Source of the DNA: Liquidambar formosana
Taxonomy: Eukaryota; Streptophyta; Magnoliopsida; Saxifragales; Altingiaceae
DNA: 64,000 nt
Assembly: GCA_039720395.1 (NCBI GenBank)
Contig: CM077822.1
Coordinates: 23,519,267 to 23,583,266, forward strand
Direction: 5' to 3'
A program made the translations under genes and the position numbers. Each line of letters starts with the position of its first letter. Position 1 is the first letter of the stretch. Shown one piece after another: positions 23,901 to 33,981 of this stretch. Below the pieces are notes generated by a model. That model had not been told where the DNA came from, did not search any database, and worked only from the letters and a program-made list of their open reading frames with translations.

Positions 23901-24576
23901 ATGGAGCTTCAACGATTACCTTTGAGGGGGATGGTTTAATTATTAGTTTACCTTGAGAACATGCAGTACATGGATAATCACTTGGTAAAAGAATCTTCTG
24001 GTTCTTTAAGGGATGTCCCTGTGAATTTTCAATAATTCGATGCATCATTATTGATCCCGGATGTCCAAGACGATCATGCCAAATCATAAAGATCTTTGGG
24101 TCAGAGCACTTCTGGTGCATCACCACATGTGTTTCAATTGTAGTTATAGTTGTATAATACAACCCAGAAGAGAAAGCAGGCAATTTTTCCAATATGAGCT
24201 TCTGGCCCGAAATCATTGAGGTAATATAAAGATATTCCTCATTACCATCGTTAGTGGTTTCAATATGATAACCATTATGACGCAAATCTTTAAAACTAAG
24301 TAAATTTCTTCTACTTCTAGTAGAATATAAAGCATTGTCAATACAAATTTTTGTTCCTTTTGGTAATATTACATTTACTCTTCCAGAGCCTTCAATTAGA
24401 TTCGACAAACCTGATATAGTATTGACATTAGCTTTAAATAATGATAAATCTTGGAAATATTTTTTATCTTTAAGGATTGTGTGCGTTGTAGCACTGTCTA
24501 CCAGACATACATCTTCACCAATTATCTTGAAATTAGTCAATCCGTCAATATGACCCATGCCTCTATATATATGCAA
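20953..24576 (-). pseudogene. Copia pol polyprotein (integrase, RT, RNase H)
   Basis: One frame from about 24576 to the natural stop at 20953-20955, broken by TGA at 22378-22380 and TAG at 21328-21330. In order: a protease-like start (CLVDSATTH), the GAG-pre-integrase zinc region (WHDRLGHPG, CTACSQGK), an integrase core (HGDICGP, RLDNASEF, GLAESF), reverse transcriptase (KWVFVRK, YGLKQSGRMWYN, YVDDLNLVG) and RNase H (YADAGY, then the C-terminal part after the TAG). The frame opens at a TTG just after an AT-rich stretch that may be an intron with acceptor TATATATAG near 24565. It acts in reverse transcription and integration but is now dead. Confidence 0.92.
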
Positions 24577-24728
24577 AATATATATTAAAGTTAACTACCT
24601 TAAAAGGAAATTTAATACAACAAAACAAAATTATAAGCATAACAAATAAAACATTTTGGAAATAACATTCAAGAACATAATAAGGTAGAAAATATGTTAA
24701 TTGGTATGGATATTTCCATTACCAATTA

Positions 24729-26382
24729 TGTTAGGATTATGCCCTAAAGCCAATTATAGAGATGATTGTTTAGGGAGTAGGAACAATCATTTGATTTCAT
24801 TTATGTATGTCACATTTATTATTGATTTAATAAAAGGGCTTATTCTATTATGTTTATATGCATAATTTATATTTACATAATATGTCCATGGAGTTAGAGT
24901 TGAGAATATGGAATTACAAAGAGTTGTAATTTTGAGACTATAGATATATCTCTGTACTAAACTCCTTAAGCATTCCTAGTTGAAGGTTCACTATGATGGA
25001 CAGTAATGAACCATAGGACTAGCACTTGTTAGGCTGACTCTATAGGAGGATAGCTAGTCTCAAGCTATTTGTGTGGAGACACTACAACCAACAAGTGGGT
25101 GCCTATTGCGAGAATAGGTACACTGAATGTGACCAAAGATATGAGATAAACTGAATGGAGTTTTATCCTGCCTGTCAATCAGTTTCTCATTGTTATAGTG
25201 GTACAAGTAATCCTTAGACCTGAGACACCATAGTTGCCTTATGCATGTAGCTTTAGAAGTTTGATAACACTAAGTGCAGATCCTATTCAGGGGTCTGCAA
25301 AGGTGTTCATTGGCCCTACTGCTATGTGTATGAAGGTATGTGAGTGATCAACAAGGGATCCATCACTCTTAGGAAAAAGAGAGAGAATGTCTCATATGGC
25401 ATTCATAATATAACTCATTAAATCCATGGCCATGGTAGGATGAATATGAAAAGAGTTTCATGAGTTCATCAATGAGTTGATATCTATGAATGAGTATAAA
25501 GTAATTGAACTAGGGACTTGACAGACTTCCATGTCCTATTAGTTCAATTGGAGACATTGTGTTGAAGGAAGGATGCAATTGTAACCTATAAACTATAACA
25601 GAAGGGTTCTTTGTAAATGACTATTCACCTCATTAAGGACCACACCATGAGCCATATGCTAGGTGTTACTCATGGTTAGTAGAAGCCCTAATTGATATAA
25701 GTGAGTTATAATCAATTAGGGAATTGGAAGGAGTTCCAATTAGACCCTAAATGGAAAGAGTTCCATTGTGCACACCTCGTGCTATTCCTACTACTTAATG
25801 ATGTGAACCCAATGGGTCACACACTGATCATGCAAGATGAGCTTTAAAGTCTATGAGAGAAAGGGTTTTAGTGAATAAAGAATAGTTCTTTATAGGCCTA
25901 TTTGTATTTGATACAAATAATAGGGGTCAATGTGTAATTAAGTGTAATTACACATAACCCTATTAGGGTTTCTTCTCTATGGCCAGCCCCCTTTAGTGGG
26001 CTGCCTATATAAGTCACACTTATGTGTGACATGGAATAGTGCTTGCACACTCCCAACCCTAGCCGTCCAAAGAGTTGGAGGCTCTCTTCTCTCTCTCTTC
26101 TCCACCTCTAGCAACAACAAGGAAGAAGAAAGAAAGGACTTGAAGCTCTAGCTAGGTGTGGATACCGTTGGAGGCAGCACACTTGGGCTGCTCATTCATC
26201 GCTGTCCGGAATCAAAGCTTGGAGCAAAAAGGAGAAGACATAAATTCTGTAAGTGTTCTAACCCTCTTTGTAGTTAGGGTTTGATTTTGTGTTATGCATA
26301 GTTAGATTCATGGGATTGGGAATCGTAGGAAAAATTTTTATATTCCGCACTTCTATTTTTCCCTCTTGTTCGATTCCCAACA
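24729..26382 (+). mobile_element. Solo LTR, type B, duplication AATTA
   Basis: Starts TGTTAGGATTATG and ends CGATTCCCAACA, 1654 bp, with perfect duplications AATTA at 24724-24728 and 26383-26387. A plus-strand TATATAAG lies near 26005. It interrupts the Copia element just after the gag tail. The same LTR family forms the left edge of the window (1-77). No coding region is seen inside. Confidence 0.95.
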
Positions 26383-26387
26383 AATTA

Positions 26388-27471
26388 GATAATCAATTTT
26401 CCCACTAGGATCCTCAAAGAAATCAGCAACATCAAGATGAGTAATGTCTACTCCAATTGGAGTATCAAAACAATCTATAGGATCTGCTGGATCACTATGA
26501 TAAGCAAAGTTCGTTTCAATATTTTTCCCTTTTTCATTGATGGAGGCTTGGTATAGGTCTACGAAATGTCTATCTGTACAACAAATACGTGACCAATGTC
26601 CTTTCATGCCACACCTATAACACTTATCTTCATAGTCTATTGGAGGTTTATTCAGTAAACCTTTGCCCTTTTCTTTAGTGTCATTCCACTTCTGGTGGTT
26701 TCGTGTGTCATTATTCTACTTCTGGTGGTTTTGTATGTCATTTTTATTTGAAGAGCTCTGAGTATGTCCCCCTCGGTATCGATAGCTGTTTCTACCATGG
26801 CCACGCCCACGACCACGGTTTCTTCCACGTCCACGACCATGAAATGAGGTTCCATTCGCTTCCGGGAATGGTGTTGCACCGGTCGGACGAGACTGATGGT
26901 TTTTCATCAAAAGCTCGTTATTTTGTTCTGCCACTAAAAGACATGATATTAACTCAGAATATTTTGTAAACCTGCGCTCTCGATATTGCTGCTGCAGGAG
27001 CACATTTGAGGCATGAAATGTAGTGTACGTTTTTTCTAACATATCTTCATCAGTGACTTTTTCTCCACATAATTTTAATTGTGAGCTAATTTTAAAAAGT
27101 GCGGAGTTGTAATCACTAACAAATTTAAAGTCTTGCAACCTCAAGTGCATCCAATTATAACGAGCTTTTGGGAGGATTACGGTCTTCTGGTGCTCATATC
27201 TCTCCTTTAAATTATTCCACAGCGTTAGGGGATCTTTTACCGTAAGGTACTCAGTTTTTAACTCTTCATGAAGATGATGGCGAAGAAAAATCATTGCTTT
27301 TGCGCAATCCTGCTGGGATGCTTGATTTCCTTCTTTAATTGTAACTCCAAGATTCATTGCATCGAGATGGATTTCAGTATCAAGGATCCATGATAAATAA
27401 TTATTACCCGAAACATCAAGCGCAGAAAATTCAAGTTTTGTGAGATTTGTCATTTCAAAATATAACCACAC
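26388..27471 (-). pseudogene. Copia gag (UBN2-type) with CCHC zinc knuckle
   Basis: The 27471-26719 part is a UBN2/gag domain (NNYLSWILD, DPLTLWNNLKERY, FKFVSDYNSALFKISSQL) followed by an RGRGRGRNRG RNA-binding stretch. A TAG at 26716-26718 interrupts the frame where a short duplicated NHQKWN-like peptide normally has Trp. The frame then continues through CYRCGMKGHWSRIC (CCHC knuckle near 26610) and an acidic tail (DVADFFEDPSGKIDYLI) up to the target duplication of the solo LTR at 26383. Its product would package the element's RNA. Confidence 0.88.
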
Positions 27472-28128
27472 AACAAATAATAGATCTGTAATTCGTACCT
27501 ATATATTTTGTTGATGTGCAATTTGTAACCTTGATCACCAATCTGGAGATTCTTAGTTTCCTCTGTTGGCTAGAGTCTCGTGCTGATAACGTGTTGTAAA
27601 ATGAAAGCAAATAGCATGAAAGTAAAACTAGAGATAGTACAATAGAATAGGGAGAAATCTATTAATTCTCATTTTAATTCATTTTCATATCTCTGTACAA
27701 TCAAGACCCCTTTTTATAGGCTTAGAAAAGTATACGTACATGAACCAAAAACACAGGTTACATGTACGTATTAAATAGGAAAGTAAAGGGATTGGGGGTT
27801 AAGGCAAGTGAATGGATGTGGTCATCCATTAATGCATGTATGCATTTATAACAGATTTTGCTTAATTATGAAGAAAGAAGTATGTATTTTATCTTTATGA
27901 GTTTTTGTAATCATCTCCTGTCATTTTAATTTATAAAAGCAAATTTTTGTAATTTTATATGCAAACAAAATTTATCTTGGTACTTGGTAATAGGAATTTT
28001 TTTTTTTTTTTTGGATATTTAGAATTTTTTTTTCTTTCTTTTTTTTTGGAATACATATAGAAAGAAGAGGGCCCCATTTTAAAAGTTCGTATGGGGCCCA
28101 AACAACTCAGAACCGCCCTGCATCTTTA

Positions 28129-28342
28129 AACCTGTGTAATTCATGGGAGGGATTATTTTCAACTTCTTTGGTTAAAAAGAGAAGAAAACGTAAATACCAA
28201 AAAAAAAAAAAAAAAACACTTTGTGTAATTCCCACAACTCATGCTATTAAAGCTGACCCTATCAATGAACTTCGTTAGACTGCTCTCCCATCTCTCAAAC
28301 ACTTCTTCGTTCTAAATCTATCTCCTTGTGTTCTTAGTTACC
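28129..28342 (+). promoter_or_regulatory. Remaining TNL 5' flank
   Basis: The 214 bases between the hAT duplication and the TNL ATG hold an A17 run (28199-28216), a TATTAAA near 28245 that may act as a TATA box, and a CT-rich leader. TGTGTAATTC occurs twice. Any regulatory element further upstream has been displaced by about 8 kb of transposons. Confidence 0.45.
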
Positions 28343-28860
28343 ATGGCTTCCGAGAGAACTCTTGAAGCCCTCTCTTCGCCTTCCTCCTTCTCCTATCCTC
28401 TACGGGATTACGATGTGTTCTTGAGCTTTAGAGGTGGAGACACTCGCAAAAACTTTACTAACCATCTCTGCCATGCTTTGCAAGATGCTGGAATTAATAT
28501 ATACATGGATGACGGCGAACTCCGAAAAGGAGGAAATATTGCAGTCGAATTGCCCAAAGCAATTCAAGAGTCCAGGATTTCAATAATCGTTTTCTCAAGA
28601 GACTACGCGGCTTCCAGATGGTGTCTTGACGAACTCGTGAAGATAATGGAGTGCCATAAAACTCTTCAGCAGGTGGTTCTGCCTATATTTTACGACGTTA
28701 GTCCCTCCCAAGTACGACATGGAACGGGTAGTTTTGGAGAAGCATTTGCGAAGCACAAAGAGCGTTTCAGTGAGGAAATGGAGAGGGTATTAAGGTGGAA
28801 GGATGCTCTAACCCAAGCAGCAGATTTATCCGGCTGGGATTTAACAAGTGCTGAGAACGG
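28343..28860 (+). CDS. TNL exon 1: TIR domain
   Basis: The start ATG at 28343 has a good context (TTACCATGGC); no ATG upstream is in frame. It encodes 172 residues plus two bases. The TIR domain begins at residue 23 (YDVFLSFRGGDTRKNF), with H41 in the first helix and the putative catalytic glutamate E97 in SRWCLDEL; FYDVSPSQVRHGTGSFGEAF and LRWKDALTQAADLSGW follow. Plant TIRs of this kind are NAD-cleaving enzymes that trigger EDS1 signalling. The exon ends at GG/GTAATG. If the long intron is not removed, the frame stops at once (TAA at 28862), giving a TIR-only protein of 173 residues. Confidence 0.93.
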
Positions 28861-29501
28861 GTAATGGAAATCACTTCTTACTTTTACAATTTGATTTTCC
28901 TTTCCCTACTATGGAAGTTAGTTTGGAATCGCCTTTTGATATATACTACTCTCTGCGCTCAGCAGATGAGATTCTTCAATAATACGGAGTATACATTATA
29001 TTATGAATCAGGATTGGAAGACACAATTTTTGCACTTGGCTAATTATTGTCGTAAATATTTGAGTTAATTATTGCCATTTAACTGAAATTTTTGGCATTT
29101 TTCATGGAACATTTTGTAAAAATGAAATAGAAATTGTAAATGGCCAAAAACTCCACTTTAATGATAGATTTTGGAAAAACCTTTTTCTACAAAGTTGTTT
29201 GGAATGATATTTATTGTTTGTAATGATGTTTTCTAGTAGACCACGTAACTAGTTTTTGTAAAAACCTTTTATATTTTTAATGAAACTTTAAAAAGTATAA
29301 ACTAATTAAGTAGGAATTTAGAATACTTTATGTGGTGCTAATGACCTCCCTCTCAGATTTATGGCTAGAGTCTAAAACACAAATTATATATGTCACCATT
29401 ATTTATTTAGCAAGAGTAGTTTATGTTTACTCACTGATGGCATGGTAGTCCACTGACAATTGCTTACTAAGTGAGTGATTTTGGATTCAAAATTATGAAA
29501 A

Positions 29502-30662
29502 ATCTTTTTTTTTTTTTTTTTCGGTAAGGAAAAATATTATATTAATGAAATTCGTGACAAGTACAGAACAACTACCAAGGTGAGACACCACCAAACCAAA
29601 AACAGAGGAAGATGGAGCTTAAAGTAGCAAATCAAATCGCAGATAACAGAACAGGAGTGAGCAAACAACCAAAGCAAGCCGACCACCAAATTCAGAGCAT
29701 GGCTACAAATAGTGGGACTCCAAAACTTAACAGCCGATAACGGCAAGACATCAAAACTAAGCTACAAATGGAATGATCCTTAACACACTAGAATTAGCAA
29801 ACCAATCAGCTGGATTGATAACTTCTTGAGGAACGTGGCAAACCGAAACAGACCCGCCCGATAATATCCAACAGAATTTGAATTTCGATGAAAATCAAAT
29901 TGTATTACCAAACCTTATATATCCCATTCACCCACGAAGAGTCTTCCGAGAAGACTGATTCAACTGTGAGCTTTTTGCTATGAACCCACTGGGATCATAG
30001 TTGGCCCTAGAGATCCAAGTACGGCCCTATCTTCCGACGCAAACCAACGACATATGGGGCATAAATAATACCCATGAATCAAAGACGAGAATAAATCTAT
30101 CCCAGGGCAACAACCAGATTTAGAGCAAAAATTGCCATTCCAAATGAGGCGTAAGCCTCCGACAAGCCTTACGAATTTATGATATAACCCACTCAAACTG
30201 AGTTCATCATGGCCATCCTAGATTCGTCTAACAGCAGCAACATCGACGAGCCTTGGGATATAACCCACTTAAACTCAGCATCATGGCCATCCCAAATTTG
30301 TCGAATAGCAACAACATCCACCACAAAAAATTTCAAAAAACTAAGAGTCCCAGAAATTTAACACCAACAAAACTCCATCATTGACCATCCATGTCCCAGT
30401 CCTTTTCCCTAGTTCGGCGATTTTCTGTAGAACTTTGACCATCACCATTAATCCAGTTTAGCCCTGCCAAGCATCCAAATTTCCACACACCATCTGATTC
30501 TTTCAATATTAATAATTTGTTCCTATTAGTGATGCCCTCGTCAGAGATGGTGGCACCGCTAATATCCCCAGACTTGGTCGGGCCACTTACTGATTTCTTT
30601 GTATTCCATTTTTTCTTGCGAGTTTCTTATCCCCTCTTTTCATTTTTCATTTTTCATTTCTC
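29502..30662 (-). mobile_element. Non-LTR-like retroelement remnant with poly-A tail
   Basis: On the minus strand the segment ends in ATTTTTCCTTACCG followed by about 17 A (poly-T at 29503-29521), the shape of a LINE 3' end. No RT domain is recognisable. A diverged copy of about 65 bp, including GATATAACCCACT and CATGGCCATCC, is repeated near 30180 and 30248. The right end is not clear; the MULE at 30671 follows. A SINE or other poly-A element is possible. Confidence 0.4.
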
Positions 30663-31634
30663 TTTTTTAAGGGGAAATTAGCAATTACCCCTAATAGGAG
30701 ACTGCTTTTAACCAAAACCCCACATTGTGTTTTGTTAAGTCCATAACCCCTATTTTTTTAAAGTTTTTGGTGATAAGGTAATTAGCTAATGTGTTGTACA
30801 GGTTTTACCCTTTTTATTGACTTTTATATTTTCGTATACCAGATTTTTAGGATATTGCAGATTTCACGTAAGATATGTAACGGTTTTGAGAGGTGTTTCC
30901 TTTCGTGGGGGAGATTTTGTTGGGAGATTGATTTCTCTCTCCTCAGATCAGCCCTGCTTAGACGTTTTCTACTCTGTGACAATTTTTCTCTTATGTCAGC
31001 TACCTCTTTCTCTCTTCAGTCGACTTCCTCAACATTTTCGACATTTATGTGGCATTTATCAGAGCTGGACGCAATACAGTGCTGGGATTTTTTGTAACGG
31101 TGAGTTTTGTAACAATTAAGCGAGGGTTTGAAGTGTATTTTTTGAGGATCAACTGAGAGATTTTGCACGTAGGTAAGATTTGTTTATGTCTTTACATATT
31201 TTCAAGTTTTGAGGATGAACTGAGATTTTGCACGCGGGCGGGGATTTATTTTGAGTGGATTGATTAGTTTGGGTTGAGTATTGATATTTGATACTGATGA
31301 CATCACCATGGTTTGTTGATGAGTTTTAATTGGTTTGGCATGTATGTTGGAGGTTTGTTCTTTACGGTGTAAGTATGTGAATTCCGTTTCAGACTTTTAA
31401 CAGTATCACGATACTGTGTACTGTGTGTTATATGATTTGAACAGCAGTGGATTTACGATGTTGACAGTACCATGGTGATGTCATCAGTATATGCAACGGT
31501 GTTAAGTATATTGTATAGTAAGACGTTACTGTTGGGTTAGGTGATATGTGTTGGGTTGTTGTTGTAATTGATTTGCATTTAGTAACACGAGAATGTTTGT
31601 ATGTACTGCAGGTTATATGTAGGTGGAGTAACAC

Positions 31635-33480
31635 ATGGATGACAACATTTGCTTGATGTGTAGTTTTGGTGGGAGCACATGTGTGATGCGGACAGATTTG
31701 TACACTTCTTTTGTTGATGTACAACGCTTTGTTCTTGCAAAGTGGAGGAGTTTGAGGTTGGGGAGGTTTGATCTTTTTTATTCTGTTTTTGGTCATACGA
31801 AGATTATGCTGGACAATGATGAAGATTTGAAGAACATGTTTTGCATTGGGAGTCGTTACGGTATTCTTCAATTTGACATTGAAGTGGTAAACAATTGTGA
31901 TATGGATTTGGACAATCATTGTATGGAAAACTCTAGAAGTTTGGTACGACAAGAGTTTAATGAAGGGGAGACAGATTTGTTGCCGTCTTATTGTTTCCAC
32001 AAAGAAAAGACTTTGCTTAGTGCTAGCTGGGTGAATTTGATTAAGAAGGTTGGCCAGTGTTTCAAAGATGGTGTTGTTGAGTTTCGTGAGTCATTGCGCA
32101 AGTATTCTATTGAGATTGGATTTGATTATGACTATGTGAGGAATGAACCAGGCAGAGTAACGGCAGAATGTAAGATGAAGGAGAGAAGGGGCTGCATGTG
32201 GCGAGTGCATGCAAGGATGGAGCATTCAAATGGTTGTTTCTATATACGCGAGTTGAACAATGTGCACACATGTGGAGCAGCTGTTCGTACAACTAAGCAT
32301 AAAAGAATGGGATCTGACATTGTGTCGTCTGAATTTGTAGAGGTTTTGCGTGGAAAGCCGCTCATTAGTCCAATTGAGGTTCGGCGAGATTTTAAAACCA
32401 AGTATGGGTTGGATATTTCTTATAGTAATGCGTGGATGGGAATTGAGAAAGCTCGAACTAGTTTGTATGGTGATAACTCTGAGTCATTTGAATAACTTCG
32501 ATGGTTCATTGAGGAAGCAACGAGAATAAATCCGAGTAGTATTTTTGTTCTTGATGTAGATGAAGATAGTAACCAGTTTAAGAGGTTTTTTGCCTCTTTC
32601 TCAGCATGCATTAACGGTTTTAAGTATTGTCGGCCGATGTTGTTTGTTGATGGTACTTTCTTGAAGAGTAGATACAAAGGTCAACTTCTAGCTGCTACGG
32701 CTAAGGATGGGAACCAAGGTGTGTTTTTTGTTGTTATCGCTGTTTTGTTGTTATTAAGAAGTAACGATTAAATTTCAATAGTTATGTCTTTTCGTGTAAT
32801 GTGAGAAGTGACAGTACCTTGGTAATGTTTAATATATTGGGCCACTAAGTGTTTCATAACTAATTAGAAACGGTTTTTATTTGTTTGTATGCAGGGTTAT
32901 TCCCTTTGGCTTTTGCTGTTGTTGATTCAGAATCGAAGGAGAATTGGAGATGGTTTTTCAAGAATTTGCTTGAAGTAGTAGGTGATGAGAGACAAATAAC
33001 ATTTATTTCGGATCGGAATAATGGTTTGAAATCTGCATTGCCGAAAGTATTTCCAAATACATACCATGCATATTGTCTACATCATTTAAAAATGAATTTG
33101 AGAGATAAGGTTAGGGGCCACAAGTCTTTCAAAGATCGAATGGTATTTTTGTTTCGTGAGTGTGCCTATGCTCCAACTGAGTATAAATTTCAGGAGAAGT
33201 TGTCTGATTTGTTGGAAGAAGGAAAAGAGCAGGTGGAATATTTTCTGAATGATTGTCCGTTCCAATGTTGGTCCAATGCGTATTTTGAAGGTCAGCGGTA
33301 CGGCGAGATGTGCTCTAATGCAGCTGAATCATTTAATGCTTGGATCAAAGAAGCTTGATTCCTCCCAATCACGAACTTGGTTGATATGATTAGATCGCAA
33401 CTTATGGGGCAGATGTGTTCTAGAAGATTGGAAGCAGGTTCGTGGAATACTGTGTTATGTCCGAAGATGGATGCGAGGTA
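31635..33480 (+). pseudogene. MULE transposase (MuDR type)
   Basis: ATG at 31635. Exon 1 runs to 32718 and exon 2 from 32895, with an intron of 176 bp (GT..AG) that splits a glycine codon. Domains: an N-terminal PB1-like/DUF stretch, the MuDR DNA-binding region (FRESLRKYSIEIGFDY ... GCMWRVHAR ... HTCG, about residues 150-210), and the MULE DDE core (MLFVDGTFLKSRY, then DSESKENWRWFF, FISDRNNGLKSAL, YCLHHLKMNL). Stops: TAA at 32493-32495 and TGA at 33356-33358, both in the same frame. After DARYG near 33480 the frame runs into a minisatellite; the SWIM zinc finger is missing. Confidence 0.9.
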
Positions 33481-33757
33481 CGGTATGATGGTACTGCGAA
33501 GATCCATAATGTTTGCATTTTGTGCTGTCAATAGTATGATGGTACTGCCAAGATAATTATTGTTTGTATTTGGTACTGTCAATAGTATAATGGTACTGCC
33601 AACATCCATATTGTTTGCGTTTGGTGCTGTCAACAGTATGATAATGCTGCGAATAACCATATTGTTTGCATTTAGTGTTGTCAACAGTATGATGGCACTG
33701 CCAAGAACCACATTATTTGCGGTTTGTGCTGTCAATAGTATGATGGTACTGTTGTGA
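33480..33757 (+). repeat. 51-bp minisatellite fused to the transposase 3' end
   Basis: About 5.4 units of 51 bp with a shared core TATTGTTTGCATTTGG and GTATGATGGTACTGCC. Units differ at several places. Because 51 is a multiple of three, both strands show long open frames that are not genes. It begins inside the transposase frame. Confidence 0.85.
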
Positions 33758-33981
33758 GTGGGAAAAAGTATTACATCAAAATACAAGTGAATGATATGTT
33801 TACACCTGTTTGGAATATGTAATAGTTGAAAATGTTATGTTGGGAACAATTAAATTTGTATTTACATTCATAAATCCAAAATAGTAAAACCTGTACTATA
33901 ATCAATCACTAAACAAGTAAAAACTGTATCCACAAGTCAAGAGTAATTATACTATTGTTTTTTACAAATTATCCAAATTGA

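Larger units (their letters stand above)
20425..27853 (-). mobile_element. Copia retrotransposon, minus strand, with nested solo LTR
   Basis: LTRs at 20425-20695 (271 bp) and 27592-27853 (262 bp) start TGTTGTAAAATG and end TTTATAACA as read on the plus strand, and differ by about six substitutions and one 9-bp indel. The target duplication is GATTT (20420-20424 and 27854-27858). The polypurine tract lies next to the left LTR (minus strand AAGGGGGAG, near 20696-20705). The order gag, zinc knuckle, integrase, reverse transcriptase, RNase H on the minus strand marks Copia. A 1654-bp solo LTR sits between the gag and pol parts. Confidence 0.95.
20082..28120. mobile_element. Non-autonomous hAT-like transposon, split by a Copia element
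   Basis: It is flanked by a perfect 8-bp duplication CATCTTTA (20074-20081 and 28121-28128). The left end reads TAGGACTGATTCTGA and the right end, complemented, CAGGGCGGTTCTGA, which gives short imperfect terminal inverted repeats of the hAT type. GGGGCCCCAT-like motifs occur just inside both ends. Without the Copia insertion (20425-27853 and one GATTT) the element is about 605 bp and encodes nothing. It lies 214 bases upstream of the TNL start codon. Confidence 0.82.

Noticed and set aside
30180..30320. Short duplicated segment as a separate transposon
   Set aside because: Two diverged copies of about 65 bp without inverted ends or target duplications; more likely a local duplication in the poly-A element.
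31428..32000. 190-codon minus-strand frame
   Set aside because: Antisense shadow of the MULE transposase.
33292..33786. 164-codon minus-strand frame
   Set aside because: Translation of the 51-bp minisatellite and the antisense of the transposase.
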